Source: Candidatus Phosphoribacter hodrii (GTDB lineage Bacteria; Actinomycetota; Actinomycetes; Actinomycetales; Dermatophilaceae). From it: a stretch of DNA of 64,000 bases. A program made the position numbers and the translations under genes. Under the pieces are notes generated by a model. That model was not told the DNA's origin, did not search any database, and was given only the letters and a program-made list of their open reading frames with translations. The stretch lies in contig JADJIB010000005.1 of assembly GCA_016707175.1 (NCBI GenBank), positions 248,001 through 312,000 of the forward strand, in the 5' to 3' direction. Below, one piece after another: positions 45,615-55,500 of the stretch. The number at the start of each line of letters is the position of its first letter. Position 1 is the stretch's first letter.

Positions 45615-45671
45615 GGTCGCTCCCTCCTTGACGGGGGTTTGGCCCCCACCTCACTGCCCGCTCGGCTCATC

Positions 45672-47888
45672 CTATGGTGCGGTATGCCGTTGGACCGGCG
45701 CGACAACGGGCGCTTCGGGGGTGGGGTCAACGGGATCCAGACCACGGGTATCGACGACCATCCGCGGCGGGCGGCGGACGGCTCGAACGATGCCGGCGAT
45801 GAGGATGAGGCCGAACAGGACGCTCATGCCGATGTAGAGCCAGGCCCCGGGTGGGGCCGCGCGGATGGTCAGTTGTTGGACGGCGCCGATCCGGGTGCCG
45901 TCGGCTGTCGTCAGCCAGGCGTTGACCGGGACCAGACCTTGGGCCAGCACGGCCAGGCGCACGGACACGGTCGCCTTGGCATTGGCCGCGATGTCGACGG
46001 GTGCGCCGGGGTCGACGACGACGATCCGGCCATTGCCAGGTGCGAGCACGGCGCGCAGGCCGCGCACCGGCTCGTCGAGGGAGTTGACGACCGTGAGCTG
46101 CATGACGCCTTCGTCCGCAAGGAAATTCGTCGTCTGTGGGATGACCATGAGCCCGTTCGACACGGTCGCGGTCGACTGCTCGAGCCCGGCCAGCAGCGCC
46201 TCGCGGCCGGCGGGATCGGTGCGCCAGCGCGTGCTCGCCGCCTGTCCCGGCAGATCCGACCAGGCGGCGATCGTGGGGCTGCCCTGCGCCAGGACGCTGG
46301 AGAGCTGGTCGATGACGGAGCGCTGCTGGAACACTCGGGCGAGGAGGGAACGGCCGGCCGCCGGGCCGTTGGACGCAGCGGCACTGGCCGGGTCGGTGGG
46401 GGTGACCCGCGAAGCTGGCGCATCGGTCGGCAAGGGAGGAGCAGAATCCAGGCCTCGACCGGGGAGCATCGCGGAGTCCACCCCGACGGTGCGCAGCCAC
46501 GGCACCTGCTTGGTGGCGTCGAAGAACGTGGACACCAGGTCGGCGTCGAGCCCGGCGTCGAAGCCGCGCGGTGGCACGGCGAGAATGGTGCGAGAGATCG
46601 ACGGCCGCTCAGCGAGCAGCGCCGCGGTTTGCGCCACGAACTCCTGGGCGGCCAACACCGCCTCGCGCGGGGTCTTGAGGCGGGCCAGCAAGGCGCCGAG
46701 CCGGTCGTCCCAGCGCAGCACGGTCGTCCCGAGGGGGGCGACCCCCAACGCGGGCGGGGTCAGTCGCGCAGACGGGTCCGTCACCTGGGTCGACACGAGG
46801 ATGGCATCTAGGCGGGATGCGTATGCCGCCCGCAGCGCCGCCTCACGTCCGCTCGGCAGGGCCCCGTCGGCCGGCCAGGCGAGCGTCCCGCGGGTGGTCA
46901 CCGCGGCATCAGTCAGCCGGGTGGACTGGCCGACCGCCTCGGCCAACAGTTGGGAGGCCGCTGGGGACAGGGTGGGGCCGAGGTCGGGTGCGGTGAGAGC
47001 AGCCAGGTCCGGGTCGTTCTGCGGCAACGCGAAGACGGGGTGCGTGGCGGAGGCGGCGCTCAACGACATCGAGAACGCCGAGCGCACCGCACTTGCCGGG
47101 TCGGCCGCGTCCTGGGCCGGGGTCCGACCCGACGGTCCGAGCACGGCGGGGTCCACGGCATACCCGACGGTCTGTGAAGCGGTCGCGCGCAAGAGAGCCG
47201 CCAGGCGCGAGCCGGCTCCGACCTGCTTGGTCCAGGCGGCCGTTCGCGCGGTGGGGTCGTCGGCGGTGAGGGCGGTGTCGGGGGCGAGCGTCACCGGCAA
47301 CAGCCAGGCGAGGGAGAGCGCTTCGTAGTCGGCCGATCGTTGCCAGCCGACGAAGGTGCGTAACGCCGAGACGCTCGTGCCCTTGGCCGTGACCACGTCG
47401 ACGGCGATCGGGCTGACGCCATAGGCGCGGCCGGGTCGGACCTGATCGGCGGGGACGGTGAACTGGAACGGGATGGCGTTGCGCGGTGCGGCCGGGTCGA
47501 GGGGCTGGCGACCGAGCTCGGTCCCCGAGACCGCACCGGTGGCGGCCGACCACTCGTCAACATCGGCTCGGGACGTCAGGCTTGAGCGACCGCGGACTAG
47601 GCGCACCGTCGTCGGGATCCCGTCGGCCGCGGTGCTCGTCACGTCGATCGTCCCCGTCACCAGGAGGGTGTCTCCGGGGCGCAACACGGCGGGGGAGACG
47701 GCCGTGAGGGTGATCCGGTCACCGGACGGATCGGCTCGGGGGATCGTGACCGTCGCGGTCGCAGTAGTTGCAGTGGCAGTAGTTGCAGTGGCAGGGGTCG
47801 CAGCGGCGGAGGCAGGCGGCATACCCAGCGCGGCGAGCGAGCCACACGCGGCGGCGACGAGCGCGATGACTCGGGCCGCCAGCCTCAC
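45672..47888 (-). CDS. DUF6049 family secreted/membrane protein
   Basis: 738 residues: signal peptide (RLAARVIALVAAACGSLAAL), a Thr/Ala repeat encoded by a 15-bp tandem duplication (47761-47790), a large extracytoplasmic part, and one C-terminal membrane helix (WLYIGMSVLFGLILIAGIVR) with a short tail. The family is found between the NUDIX gene and murJ in actinobacteria and its function is unknown. Overlaps the NUDIX gene by four bases. Confidence 0.85.
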   Translation of the reverse strand: MRLAARVIALVAAACGSLAALGMPPASAAATPATATTATATTATATVTIPRADPSGDRITLTAVSPAVLRPGDTLLVTGTIDVTSTAADGIPTTVRLVRGRSSLTSRADVDEWSAATGAVSGTELGRQPLDPAAPRNAIPFQFTVPADQVRPGRAYGVSPIAVDVVTAKGTSVSALRTFVGWQRSADYEALSLAWLLPVTLAPDTALTADDPTARTAAWTKQVGAGSRLAALLRATASQTVGYAVDPAVLGPSGRTPAQDAADPASAVRSAFSMSLSAASATHPVFALPQNDPDLAALTAPDLGPTLSPAASQLLAEAVGQSTRLTDAAVTTRGTLAWPADGALPSGREAALRAAYASRLDAILVSTQVTDPSARLTPPALGVAPLGTTVLRWDDRLGALLARLKTPREAVLAAQEFVAQTAALLAERPSISRTILAVPPRGFDAGLDADLVSTFFDATKQVPWLRTVGVDSAMLPGRGLDSAPPLPTDAPASRVTPTDPASAAASNGPAAGRSLLARVFQQRSVIDQLSSVLAQGSPTIAAWSDLPGQAASTRWRTDPAGREALLAGLEQSTATVSNGLMVIPQTTNFLADEGVMQLTVVNSLDEPVRGLRAVLAPGNGRIVVVDPGAPVDIAANAKATVSVRLAVLAQGLVPVNAWLTTADGTRIGAVQQLTIRAAPPGAWLYIGMSVLFGLILIAGIVRAVRRPPRMVVDTRGLDPVDPTPEAPVVAPVQRHTAP

Positions 47889-48370
47889 GCCGTGCCTGCC
47901 AGACGCTCCCAGGCGACCTTGGCGATGCGCCGCTCGTTGGGGAAGGTGAGGTGCTGGTGGACCTCGTCGAGCCGGAACCAGGCGACGTCGATGGCCTCCT
48001 GGTCGGGGTCGTTCTCGATGGTCAGCTCGCCACCGGTCGCCTCGAGGAGGTAGTGGTGGACGAACTTGTGGACCCGCTTGTCGCCGGTCGCGAACCAGTA
48101 GTCGATCGTCCCGAGCTCGGTGAGCACTCGCCCCGTGATGCCGGTCTCTTCGGCGACCTCGCGCGCGGCGGTCTCCGGAAGCGTTTCGCCGGGCTCGATG
48201 TGCCCCTTAGGCAGGCACCATTCGACCCGTCCGGCCCGATTTCGGCGGGCGATGACCGCGATCCGCGCCGATCCCTCATGCACGTCGACCACCACGCCGC
48301 CCGCCGACCGCTCCTCAACCCAGGGCAGTCGGCGGCCCGGGTTGGTGGGGAGGGGGATGGCGGTACTCAC
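47885..48370 (-). CDS. NUDIX hydrolase
   Basis: 161 residues with a perfect Nudix box: G-HIEPG-E-TLPETAA-REVAEETGI. It hydrolyses a nucleoside diphosphate linked to another group; the substrate is unknown. Conserved first gene of the NUDIX-DUF6049-murJ block. The 287 bp from 48371 to the ABC exporter gene on the other strand hold the divergent promoters; one GTATGCCG octamer is at about 48400. Confidence 0.93.
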   Translation of the reverse strand: MSTAIPLPTNPGRRLPWVEERSAGGVVVDVHEGSARIAVIARRNRAGRVEWCLPKGHIEPGETLPETAAREVAEETGITGRVLTELGTIDYWFATGDKRVHKFVHHYLLEATGGELTIENDPDQEAIDVAWFRLDEVHQHLTFPNERRIAKVAWERLAGTA

Positions 48371-48657
48371 CGCCCCACTCTAAACGTCCACCCCCCGCGG
48401 GTATGCCGTCCCACACCGGCCGCCGTTCGCCTGACGTTCGCCGGGGATTTCCTCGCACTCACCGCTGTTGTGGTCGGCTGAGGTGGTGGTTGCCAGCCGT
48501 TCGGGTGCCTCGGATCCGCCGCGTCGTCTCACGATTTGAGAGGATGTTTGGGGCGAACCGGACATCGGTGGTTGGGTGAGGAAAGCGCCATAAGGCTGGT
48601 TCTAACGACCCGGTCGGACGTGACGAACGTGACCGGTAATTCGAGAAGAGGTACTCG

Positions 48658-49617
48658 GTGAGGGATGGCCAGGCGATCCCGGAGCGGAGTGTCACAGACC
48701 CCATCATTCGAGTCACTGGCCTACGCAAGTCGTTTGGTGAAGTCCAGGCCGTGCGTGGCGTCGACTTTGTCGTCGCCCCCGGCGAGTTGTTTGCGTTCCT
48801 CGGGCCCAACGGGGCCGGCAAGTCGACGACCATCAACATGATGTGTACGGTCTCGACCCCTGATGCAGGCACGATCGAGATCGACGGTATCAACGCGGTC
48901 GATGACCCTGATTCGGTCCGCGGTCGCATCGGGATCGTGTTTCAGGACAGCGTTCTGGACCGAGGGCTCACCGTGCGGGAAAACCTCTTCGTTCGTGGAG
49001 GTTTCTACTATTCCGACCAACGCGACCTGCGCCGTGCGGTGGCGCGCTCCACCGAGGCGACCGAGATCGGTGACCTCCTCGAACGTCCCTATGGCGTCCT
49101 CTCGGGGGGCCAGCGGCGGCGCGTGGACATCGCCCGCTCGCTGCTCAACACCCCCCGGGTCCTGTTCATGGATGAACCCACGACGGGGCTGGATCCTCAG
49201 ACGCGGCGGCACATCTGGGAGACCATCACGCGACTGCAGCACGAGCACGACATGACCATCTTCCTCACCACTCACTACATGGAGGAAGCGTCCGGCTCCG
49301 ACTACGTCGTCATCGTCGACGAGGGCACCGTCGCGGCGCAGGGCTCGCCGGCGCAGATGAAGGAACGGTATGCCGTCGACCAACTGAGCGTGCTTCCCAA
49401 GGACGATGACGGATTCAGCGCGGTCGTCGCCGGACTCGGGCTCCCAGCGGGGAGTGTTCGCCGGGACGGCCCCCTGCACATTCTGACGGTGACGTCCACG
49501 GCACAGGCCCTGAGAATGCTCGAGGTCCTCGGCGCGCATATCGGACGATTCGAAGTCACGCACGGAAGCATGGACGACGTGTTTCTGTCGGTCACCGGGA
49601 AGGCGTTGCGCGAATAA
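48658..49617 (+). CDS. ABC transporter ATP-binding protein (DrrA type)
   Basis: 319 residues. Walker A GPNGAGKSTT, signature LSGGQRRRVDIARSLL, Walker B VLFMDEPTTGLD, H-loop TTHYMEEA. The C-terminal extension is characteristic of DrrA/CcmA-like drug and polyketide exporters. GTG at 48658. The stop and the next start overlap (TAATG), so it pairs with the permease. First gene of the NRPS/PKS cluster; probably self-resistance or product export. Confidence 0.93.
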   Translation: MRDGQAIPERSVTDPIIRVTGLRKSFGEVQAVRGVDFVVAPGELFAFLGPNGAGKSTTINMMCTVSTPDAGTIEIDGINAVDDPDSVRGRIGIVFQDSVLDRGLTVRENLFVRGGFYYSDQRDLRRAVARSTEATEIGDLLERPYGVLSGGQRRRVDIARSLLNTPRVLFMDEPTTGLDPQTRRHIWETITRLQHEHDMTIFLTTHYMEEASGSDYVVIVDEGTVAAQGSPAQMKERYAVDQLSVLPKDDDGFSAVVAGLGLPAGSVRRDGPLHILTVTSTAQALRMLEVLGAHIGRFEVTHGSMDDVFLSVTGKALRE

Positions 49618-50480
49618 TGCTGGGGCTGGCGGCGAGGAACTGGAAACTGTTCTACCGGGATCGGGGCGTCGTCTTCTTCTCCTTGCTCGGTCCGTTGATC
49701 ATCATCGGCCTCTATATCCTCTTCCTCAAGACGACCGTTGTTCCCGAACTGCCCGTGACGGGGTCGGCCGCCGAAGAATTGCTCAACAACTGGATCATGG
49801 CCGGCATCATTGCCTCAGCGACCGTGACCACCTGCCTGTCGGGCTACGGCACCATGATCCGCGACCAGCAGAGCGGCATTTCCAAGGACTTCACGACGGC
49901 ACCCATTAGCCGCAGTGCGATTATCGGCTCCTATCTGCTGAACAGCATCGTCATCGGGACGATCATGAGCCTGCTCACCGTGGTGGTGGCCGAGCTGTAT
50001 GTCCTGGCCTATGGCGGGCATGTGATGTCGGCCCTCCAACTCCTCAAGGTTCTCGGAATCGTCGTGGTGTCAGTCGTGTCCGCGGCGGGTGTGCTGGCCG
50101 TCGTCGCGAGCCTCATTCGCACCGAGGGTGCGTTCAGTGGGGCGAACGTCGCGATCGGTGCCGCCATCGGGTTCGTCGTCGGGGCCTATATCCCGATCGG
50201 AAGCCTCCCGACGGAGGTTGCGTCGGTGCTCAAGACGCTGCCGTCCACGCACTCGGCGATGCTGCTGCGCCAGGTGATGTTGGAAGGACCCGAGAACCTG
50301 GCCTTTGCCGGGGCTCCGGCCTCGGTGAGGAGCGAATTCGACCAGACGATGGGTGTCGTCTTCATGGTCAACGGATCGCAGGTCACCCCCCTCCAATCCG
50401 CGGCCTATCTCGTCGTGAGCGGGATCGTCGGGTTCGCCTTGGCCGTCCTCATCATGCGCGCTCGCAGGAAGGGCGGCTGA
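49617..50480 (+). CDS. ABC-2 type transporter permease
   Basis: 287 residues with six hydrophobic segments, e.g. VVFFSLLGPLIIIGLYILFL and AYLVVSGIVGFALAVLIMRA. ABC-2 half-transporter domain. Its ATG overlaps the stop of the ATP-binding subunit; together they should form a (NBD-TMD)2 exporter for the neighbouring natural product. Ends in a basic tail (RARRKGG). Confidence 0.92.
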   Translation: MLGLAARNWKLFYRDRGVVFFSLLGPLIIIGLYILFLKTTVVPELPVTGSAAEELLNNWIMAGIIASATVTTCLSGYGTMIRDQQSGISKDFTTAPISRSAIIGSYLLNSIVIGTIMSLLTVVVAELYVLAYGGHVMSALQLLKVLGIVVVSVVSAAGVLAVVASLIRTEGAFSGANVAIGAAIGFVVGAYIPIGSLPTEVASVLKTLPSTHSAMLLRQVMLEGPENLAFAGAPASVRSEFDQTMGVVFMVNGSQVTPLQSAAYLVVSGIVGFALAVLIMRARRKGG

Positions 50481-50512
50481 CCGCCACGGCGGTCCGCCGG
50501 TCGAGGGTCATC

Positions 50513-51193
50513 ATGTCGGGGAGAGTGGTGGTGGTGAACGTCACCGATGTCGCGCAGCGGCACACCGCTGCGCTGATATCCGTGGTGTCGCCCGAGCGCG
50601 CCGAGCGAGCCGCCCGCTATCACTTCGTTGCCGACCGAATGTTGAGTCTCGTTGCAGGGGCGCTCATCACCGGGTGTGTTGGCCGCGCCGTCGGCCCCGG
50701 CGTCGCCCTGACATTCACACGCGGCCCTCATGGCAAGCCGCAGTGCCCGCAATTGGCGGCCCTGGGAATGGACTTCAACGTCTCCCACACCCGTGGATGG
50801 GTCGTGTGTGCGGTGGGCCGAGGCTCGATCGGCGTCGACGTCGAATGGACGCGCGAGGTGGCACCCGCCGACCTGGCGGCATACCTGCACCCGGACGAGT
50901 TGACCGATCCCGCACTGTCGGACCTTCTGACCCTGTGGACGGTCCGCGAGGCGTATGTGAAGCAGTTGGGGCGGGGCATGTCTCAGCCGGCCGACACCTT
51001 CCGGGTGGTCTCGACCGGTGCGGGGCTGCGGATTCTCGCCCAGGGTGCGCCGGCCGACGAGCTCACGGTCCTGACCGCCCGGCATCGCAGCGCCCGGCTG
51101 GCAGTCGTGTCCACCGAGCCGGTCACAGTCATCGAGCAATCCGTGAGTGACGTGGTGGCGCACGCGTCGGTCCGATCGGACAGGTCGGCCTGA
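50513..51193 (+). CDS. 4'-phosphopantetheinyl transferase, Sfp-like
   Basis: 226 residues with the two-lobe AcpS/Sfp fold: substrate contacts in FNVSHTRGWV, Mg-binding GSIGVDVEW and the third motif LWTVREAYVK. It attaches the phosphopantetheine arm from CoA to the active-site Ser of carrier domains; here four are visible (two NRPS, one PKS, more expected downstream). ATG at 50513; its TGA overlaps the NRPS ATG (TGATG), showing dedicated co-expression. Confidence 0.93.
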   Translation: MSGRVVVVNVTDVAQRHTAALISVVSPERAERAARYHFVADRMLSLVAGALITGCVGRAVGPGVALTFTRGPHGKPQCPQLAALGMDFNVSHTRGWVVCAVGRGSIGVDVEWTREVAPADLAAYLHPDELTDPALSDLLTLWTVREAYVKQLGRGMSQPADTFRVVSTGAGLRILAQGAPADELTVLTARHRSARLAVVSTEPVTVIEQSVSDVVAHASVRSDRSA

Positions 51194-52566
51194 TGAGCGG
51201 CATACCCGATGTAGCCGTCCGCTTCTTGGACCAGGCCCGGGCGACCCCGCACCTGGTCGCCGTGCACCACAACGGTCACGAGTTGACCTATGCCCAGCTC
51301 GCCGAGCAGGTCGACGACCTGACCAGTCGGCTGCGCGCGGCGGGGGTCGACGGGGGGCCGACGGTCGTCCTGCTGCCCCACGGCATACCTCTGGTCGTCG
51401 CGATCCTGGCCACCTTCGCCAGCGGCAGCACCTTTGTCCCGGCAACCGACCAGTGGCCCGACGACTATCTGGCCGCGGTCGTGCGTCGCGCAGGCGCGGC
51501 GGTCGTTGTTACCGATGCACCGGGAGCGGTCCGGCTCGCTGCGCTGAACGGGACCAGGGCACCGGTCGCGGCTGCTGTCCGGGTCGTGGCGATCGACGAT
51601 AGCCACCGACCGGAGAGCCCGGCAGGCGAGCCGCGCGCGCCGGGTGGACAGGAGCGGGCCTATCTCTACTTCACGTCCGGGTCGACCGGGACACCCAAAG
51701 CCGTCGTCGGCAGTCTGCGGGGCCTGGGGCACTTCATCGGGTGGGAGATCGATGAGTTCGGCGTCGGCCCTGGGCGACGAACCAGCCTGCTGACCATCCC
51801 CACCTTCGATCCGTTCCTGCGCGACATCTTCGTTCCGTTGTGCTCGGGAGCGACCTTGTGCATCCCGCCGTCCGCGGAGACCATCCTTGACGGACCGGCC
51901 CTGCTGGCCTGGCTCGAGGACGACAGGATCGACCTGGTCCACCTGGTTCCAACCCTGTTGCGCGAACTTGTCCGCGGCGGGCGGCCAGCTGCGGCATACC
52001 GGCCCCGCCTGCTGCTGCTCGCCGGTGAGCCGGTGCGCGGGAGCGATATCACCCAGGCGCGGGACGCCCTCGGTGACACCGCCGAGCTCGTCAACCTCTA
52101 CGGTCCGACCGAGACCACCCTTGCCACCTGCTGGCGGCGGCTGACCCTCGACGACGCAACGAGCCACATCGTCCCCGTCGGGCGCCCGCTCCCCGGCAGC
52201 CAGGTGCAGGTGTGCGACGCCGACGGCCGACCCCAGCCGCCAGGCGTGGAGGGCGAGCTCGTCATCGTCACCCACCATGCCTCACACGGCTACCTCGACG
52301 ACCCCGTGCTCACCGACCGATCCTTCGAGGGGTTCGGCGGACCGGGACCGGTGCGGTATCGAACGGGGGATCGCGGCTATCTCACCCCGGACGGCGACGT
52401 GGTCTGCCTGGGTCGCCTCGATTCCCAGGTCAAGGTCCGCGGGATGAAGGTCGACCTCGCCAACGTCGAACGGCGGCTGCGGGGCTACCGGCGATCCGCG
52501 ACGCCGTCGTCCACCAGTCGGATGACGGAACGCTGGTGGCGGCCGTGTCGGCCCCGGGTGGGGTGA
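51193..52566 (+). CDS. NRPS, part 1: N-terminal adenylation domain (frameshifted at 52481)
   Basis: Loading adenylation domain A1. Core motifs: A3 YFTSGSTGTPKAV, A5 NLYGPTETT, A7 YRTGDRGYL, A8 GRLDSQVKVRGMKVDL. Hand alignment to GrsA gives specificity residues D-P-R-H-L-A-L-L-A-K; I recognise no standard amino acid from this. No condensation domain precedes it, so it starts the chain. The frame ends falsely at 52566: a run of four G at 52481-52484 needs one more G, after which RGLPAIRDAVV continues in the next frame (part 2). Treat 51193-56771 as one 1,859-residue gene. Confidence 0.88.
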   Translation: MSGIPDVAVRFLDQARATPHLVAVHHNGHELTYAQLAEQVDDLTSRLRAAGVDGGPTVVLLPHGIPLVVAILATFASGSTFVPATDQWPDDYLAAVVRRAGAAVVVTDAPGAVRLAALNGTRAPVAAAVRVVAIDDSHRPESPAGEPRAPGGQERAYLYFTSGSTGTPKAVVGSLRGLGHFIGWEIDEFGVGPGRRTSLLTIPTFDPFLRDIFVPLCSGATLCIPPSAETILDGPALLAWLEDDRIDLVHLVPTLLRELVRGGRPAAAYRPRLLLLAGEPVRGSDITQARDALGDTAELVNLYGPTETTLATCWRRLTLDDATSHIVPVGRPLPGSQVQVCDADGRPQPPGVEGELVIVTHHASHGYLDDPVLTDRSFEGFGGPGPVRYRTGDRGYLTPDGDVVCLGRLDSQVKVRGMKVDLANVERRLRGYRRSATPSSTSRMTERWWRPCRPRVG

Positions 52567-55500
52567 TCGCCGAAGAGATCGACACAGCGCTCGTGAAGGT
52601 GCTGCCGAGGCACATGGTGCCCGGTCGCTATCTCGTCCTGCCCGGCTTCCCCACGCTGCCCAACGGGAAGGTGGACCGCCAGCGGCTGCGCGCCGCCGAC
52701 CAGGTGCCGGACGCCGTGTCCGACGCCGTGTCCGACGCCGTGTCCGACGCCGTGACGCGTGGTGTGGTGCACCTGTGGCGCGAGGTGCTGGGCGCAGCGG
52801 GGGTCCATGCGGGAAGCAACTTCTTCCTCCTCGGTGGGCACTCGATGCTCGCGGCCCGCCTGGCCCGGGCGATCCGCGAGCGGTTCGCGGTCACTCTCGG
52901 CGCCGCGGACATCCTCGAACATCCCACCGTGGCAGCCCAGGTCGCCCTGATCCGCGCCGCGTCACCCGCCCCTGGGATACCGGCCGCAGACGTGCCGATC
53001 GGATCGGAGGTGTCACCACAGGAGCGAGCCATCTTCTTGGCCGACGCCCTCGCCACCGTGCCGACGACCTACCTCATGCCGTGGGCCTATCGGGTGACTG
53101 GCCCTCTGGACGTCGCCCGGATCCGGAGCGTCACCGCCCTCCTCGTCCAGCGGCACGACGCACTACGAACCACGTACGCGTTCGCGGACGCCGGCATCAC
53201 TGCGCGGGTCCGCCCTCCCGACGCCCCGGTGGACGTGGTCCGGGTCCTCGACGTGTCCGACAACCCGCCGCACGACGAGGCCACGCTCCTGCGGCTGCTC
53301 GATGAACTGACCGTGCCCTTCGACCTCTCGAGCGAGATCCCGCTGCGCGTGGTCGTGGTGCGCCTGGCCCCCGACGATCACGTGCTGCTGTTCCACCTGC
53401 ACCACATCGCCGGTGACGAGGCCTCCCAAGTGATCCTGGAGCAGGAGTTCGCGCTCGGCTACGTCGGTGGCGACCTGCCGCCCGCGGTGGGGAGTTACCG
53501 AGGGTATGCCGCTCGCGCGGCATACCCCCGCGATGCCGCCGACGCGTCGGGGCGGGTCCACCAGCATCTGACCAACCTGCGGGAGGTTCCGCGGCTGAAC
53601 CTCCCGCGCGATCCGTCGGCATCCGGACGGCAGAGCAACACCGGCCGACGAACCCGGTGGACCCTGCCACTCGAGCTGGTCGAGGACCTGCTCCGCCGCG
53701 GCGCCGAGTGGGGCGTGACCCCCTTCGAGATCACCCTGACCGGCTTTGCGTTGGCGCTCGGCGGCTTCGCCGAGACGAGCGACCTGGTACTTGGGGTCGC
53801 GGCACAGGGTCGGGAGGACGCGCACCTGGAGAACACCGTCGGGGTGTTCATGTCTGCGGTCCCGGTGCGCTGCACCGTCGACCCGGACGGGAGTCTCCAC
53901 GAGGCGACGATGCAGGTAGCCGGCGTGGCTCGGGCCGCTCGGCGTCTCGGGGCGATCCCCGCCGACGTCCTCGAATCTCCACAGTTCCGGCGCAACCCCG
54001 GTCTGCATCCGGTCTTCGACGTCATGGTGGTCCATCAGGACCCCGACCGACCCGAGTTGGCCTTGCCCGGGTGTGCCATCGAGCCGCTGCGGATGGCGGG
54101 CACGACCAGTCGTTACGACCTCACGCTGTATCTGCACCCGCGATCGAGCGGTTGGGACGCGGAGTTCGAATACTGCACCGATCTGTTCAGCGAGGGCTAC
54201 GTCCGGGCCCTGTGGCACGCGCTGTGCACGGTCCTGGCCGAGATCTGTCATCGGCCCGACCTCGCGCTGCGCGAGGTGGAGTTGGTGAGTGTGGGTGCCG
54301 AGCCCCTGCCCGGCGGCATCGACGCGGCCCTCAGTCCCCTCCCGCCCGCGCTCGTGCACGAGCGGTTCGCGGCACACGCCCAGATGACGCCCGACGCCCC
54401 CGCGCTGTGTTTCGGCGACGAGGAGTTCAGCTACGCACAGGTGCGGGATCGGGCCGCCGCCATTGCCGTGGCCCTTCGTCGCCACCCGGCCTTCCGCCCT
54501 GGGGCGCCGGTCGGCGTCATGATGTCGCGGACCCCCGACCTCGTGGCGACGCTCCTCGCCGTCCTGGCCTCGGGCGCGCCCTACGTGCCACTGGACGTCG
54601 GGTTTCCTCCCGCGCGGATCGCCCACATCCTGGATCGCAGTCGAGTGGGCTTGATCGCCACCGACGGAACGGTCGTCGCTGTCACGCCTGACGTCCCGAG
54701 TCTCGACGTGACCACGGTGCGGGCCACTCACTCCGTCGAGGAGCCTGTCGCCCACGGGCCGGTGGACGTTGCCCTGACCGACAGCGCCTATCAGATCTTC
54801 ACGTCCGGATCGACGGGCTTCCCCAAGGGCGTCGACATCAGCCACGGCAACCTCGTGAACTTCGTCGACGGCATCGCCGAAGCGGTGGGCCTCGACCGCG
54901 ACCTGAGGGTCTGTTGCCTCACCACCGTCTCGTTCGACATCTTTGTCCTTGAAGTGCTGGTCCCGTTAGCCCTCGGCGGGGTGGTGGTTCTTGCCGACGA
55001 GCGCGAACAGTTGGACCTCGCGGCGTTGGCCAAGTTGCTTCGGCGGCACCGGGTCAACACCCTCCAGTTGACCCCTTCGCGGCTCTCGGCCTTCCTGGAC
55101 GCGGCTGACGCCGAAGCTCACCTGCAGGGGATCTCGACTTTCGTCATCGGTGGCGAGCCGATCACCCAGGACGGCGTGCGCCGGCTGCTCTCCTTCGCCG
55201 GCCCCCCGCGGGTCTTCAACGCCTACGGGCCCACCGAGACCTGCGTCTGGAGCACCGTCAAGCGCATCGAGTCGGTCGATGACCTCACCATCGGCCGGGC
55301 GATCAAGAACACCCGGTTGTATGTCATGGACCGACGCCTGCGACTGCGCCCCCGCGGGCTGCCGGGTGAGCTGTGCATCGGTGGCCACGGCGTGGCCACG
55401 GGCTATGTCCACGACCCGCACCGCACCACGCGCGCGTTCGTCGCCGACCGCTACCACCCCGGGGAACGGATCTACCGCACCGGGGACATCGTCAGGTGGA

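Noticed and set aside
48371..48657. Riboswitch or attenuator upstream of the biosynthetic operon
   Set aside because: No conserved riboswitch core or strong hairpin seen.
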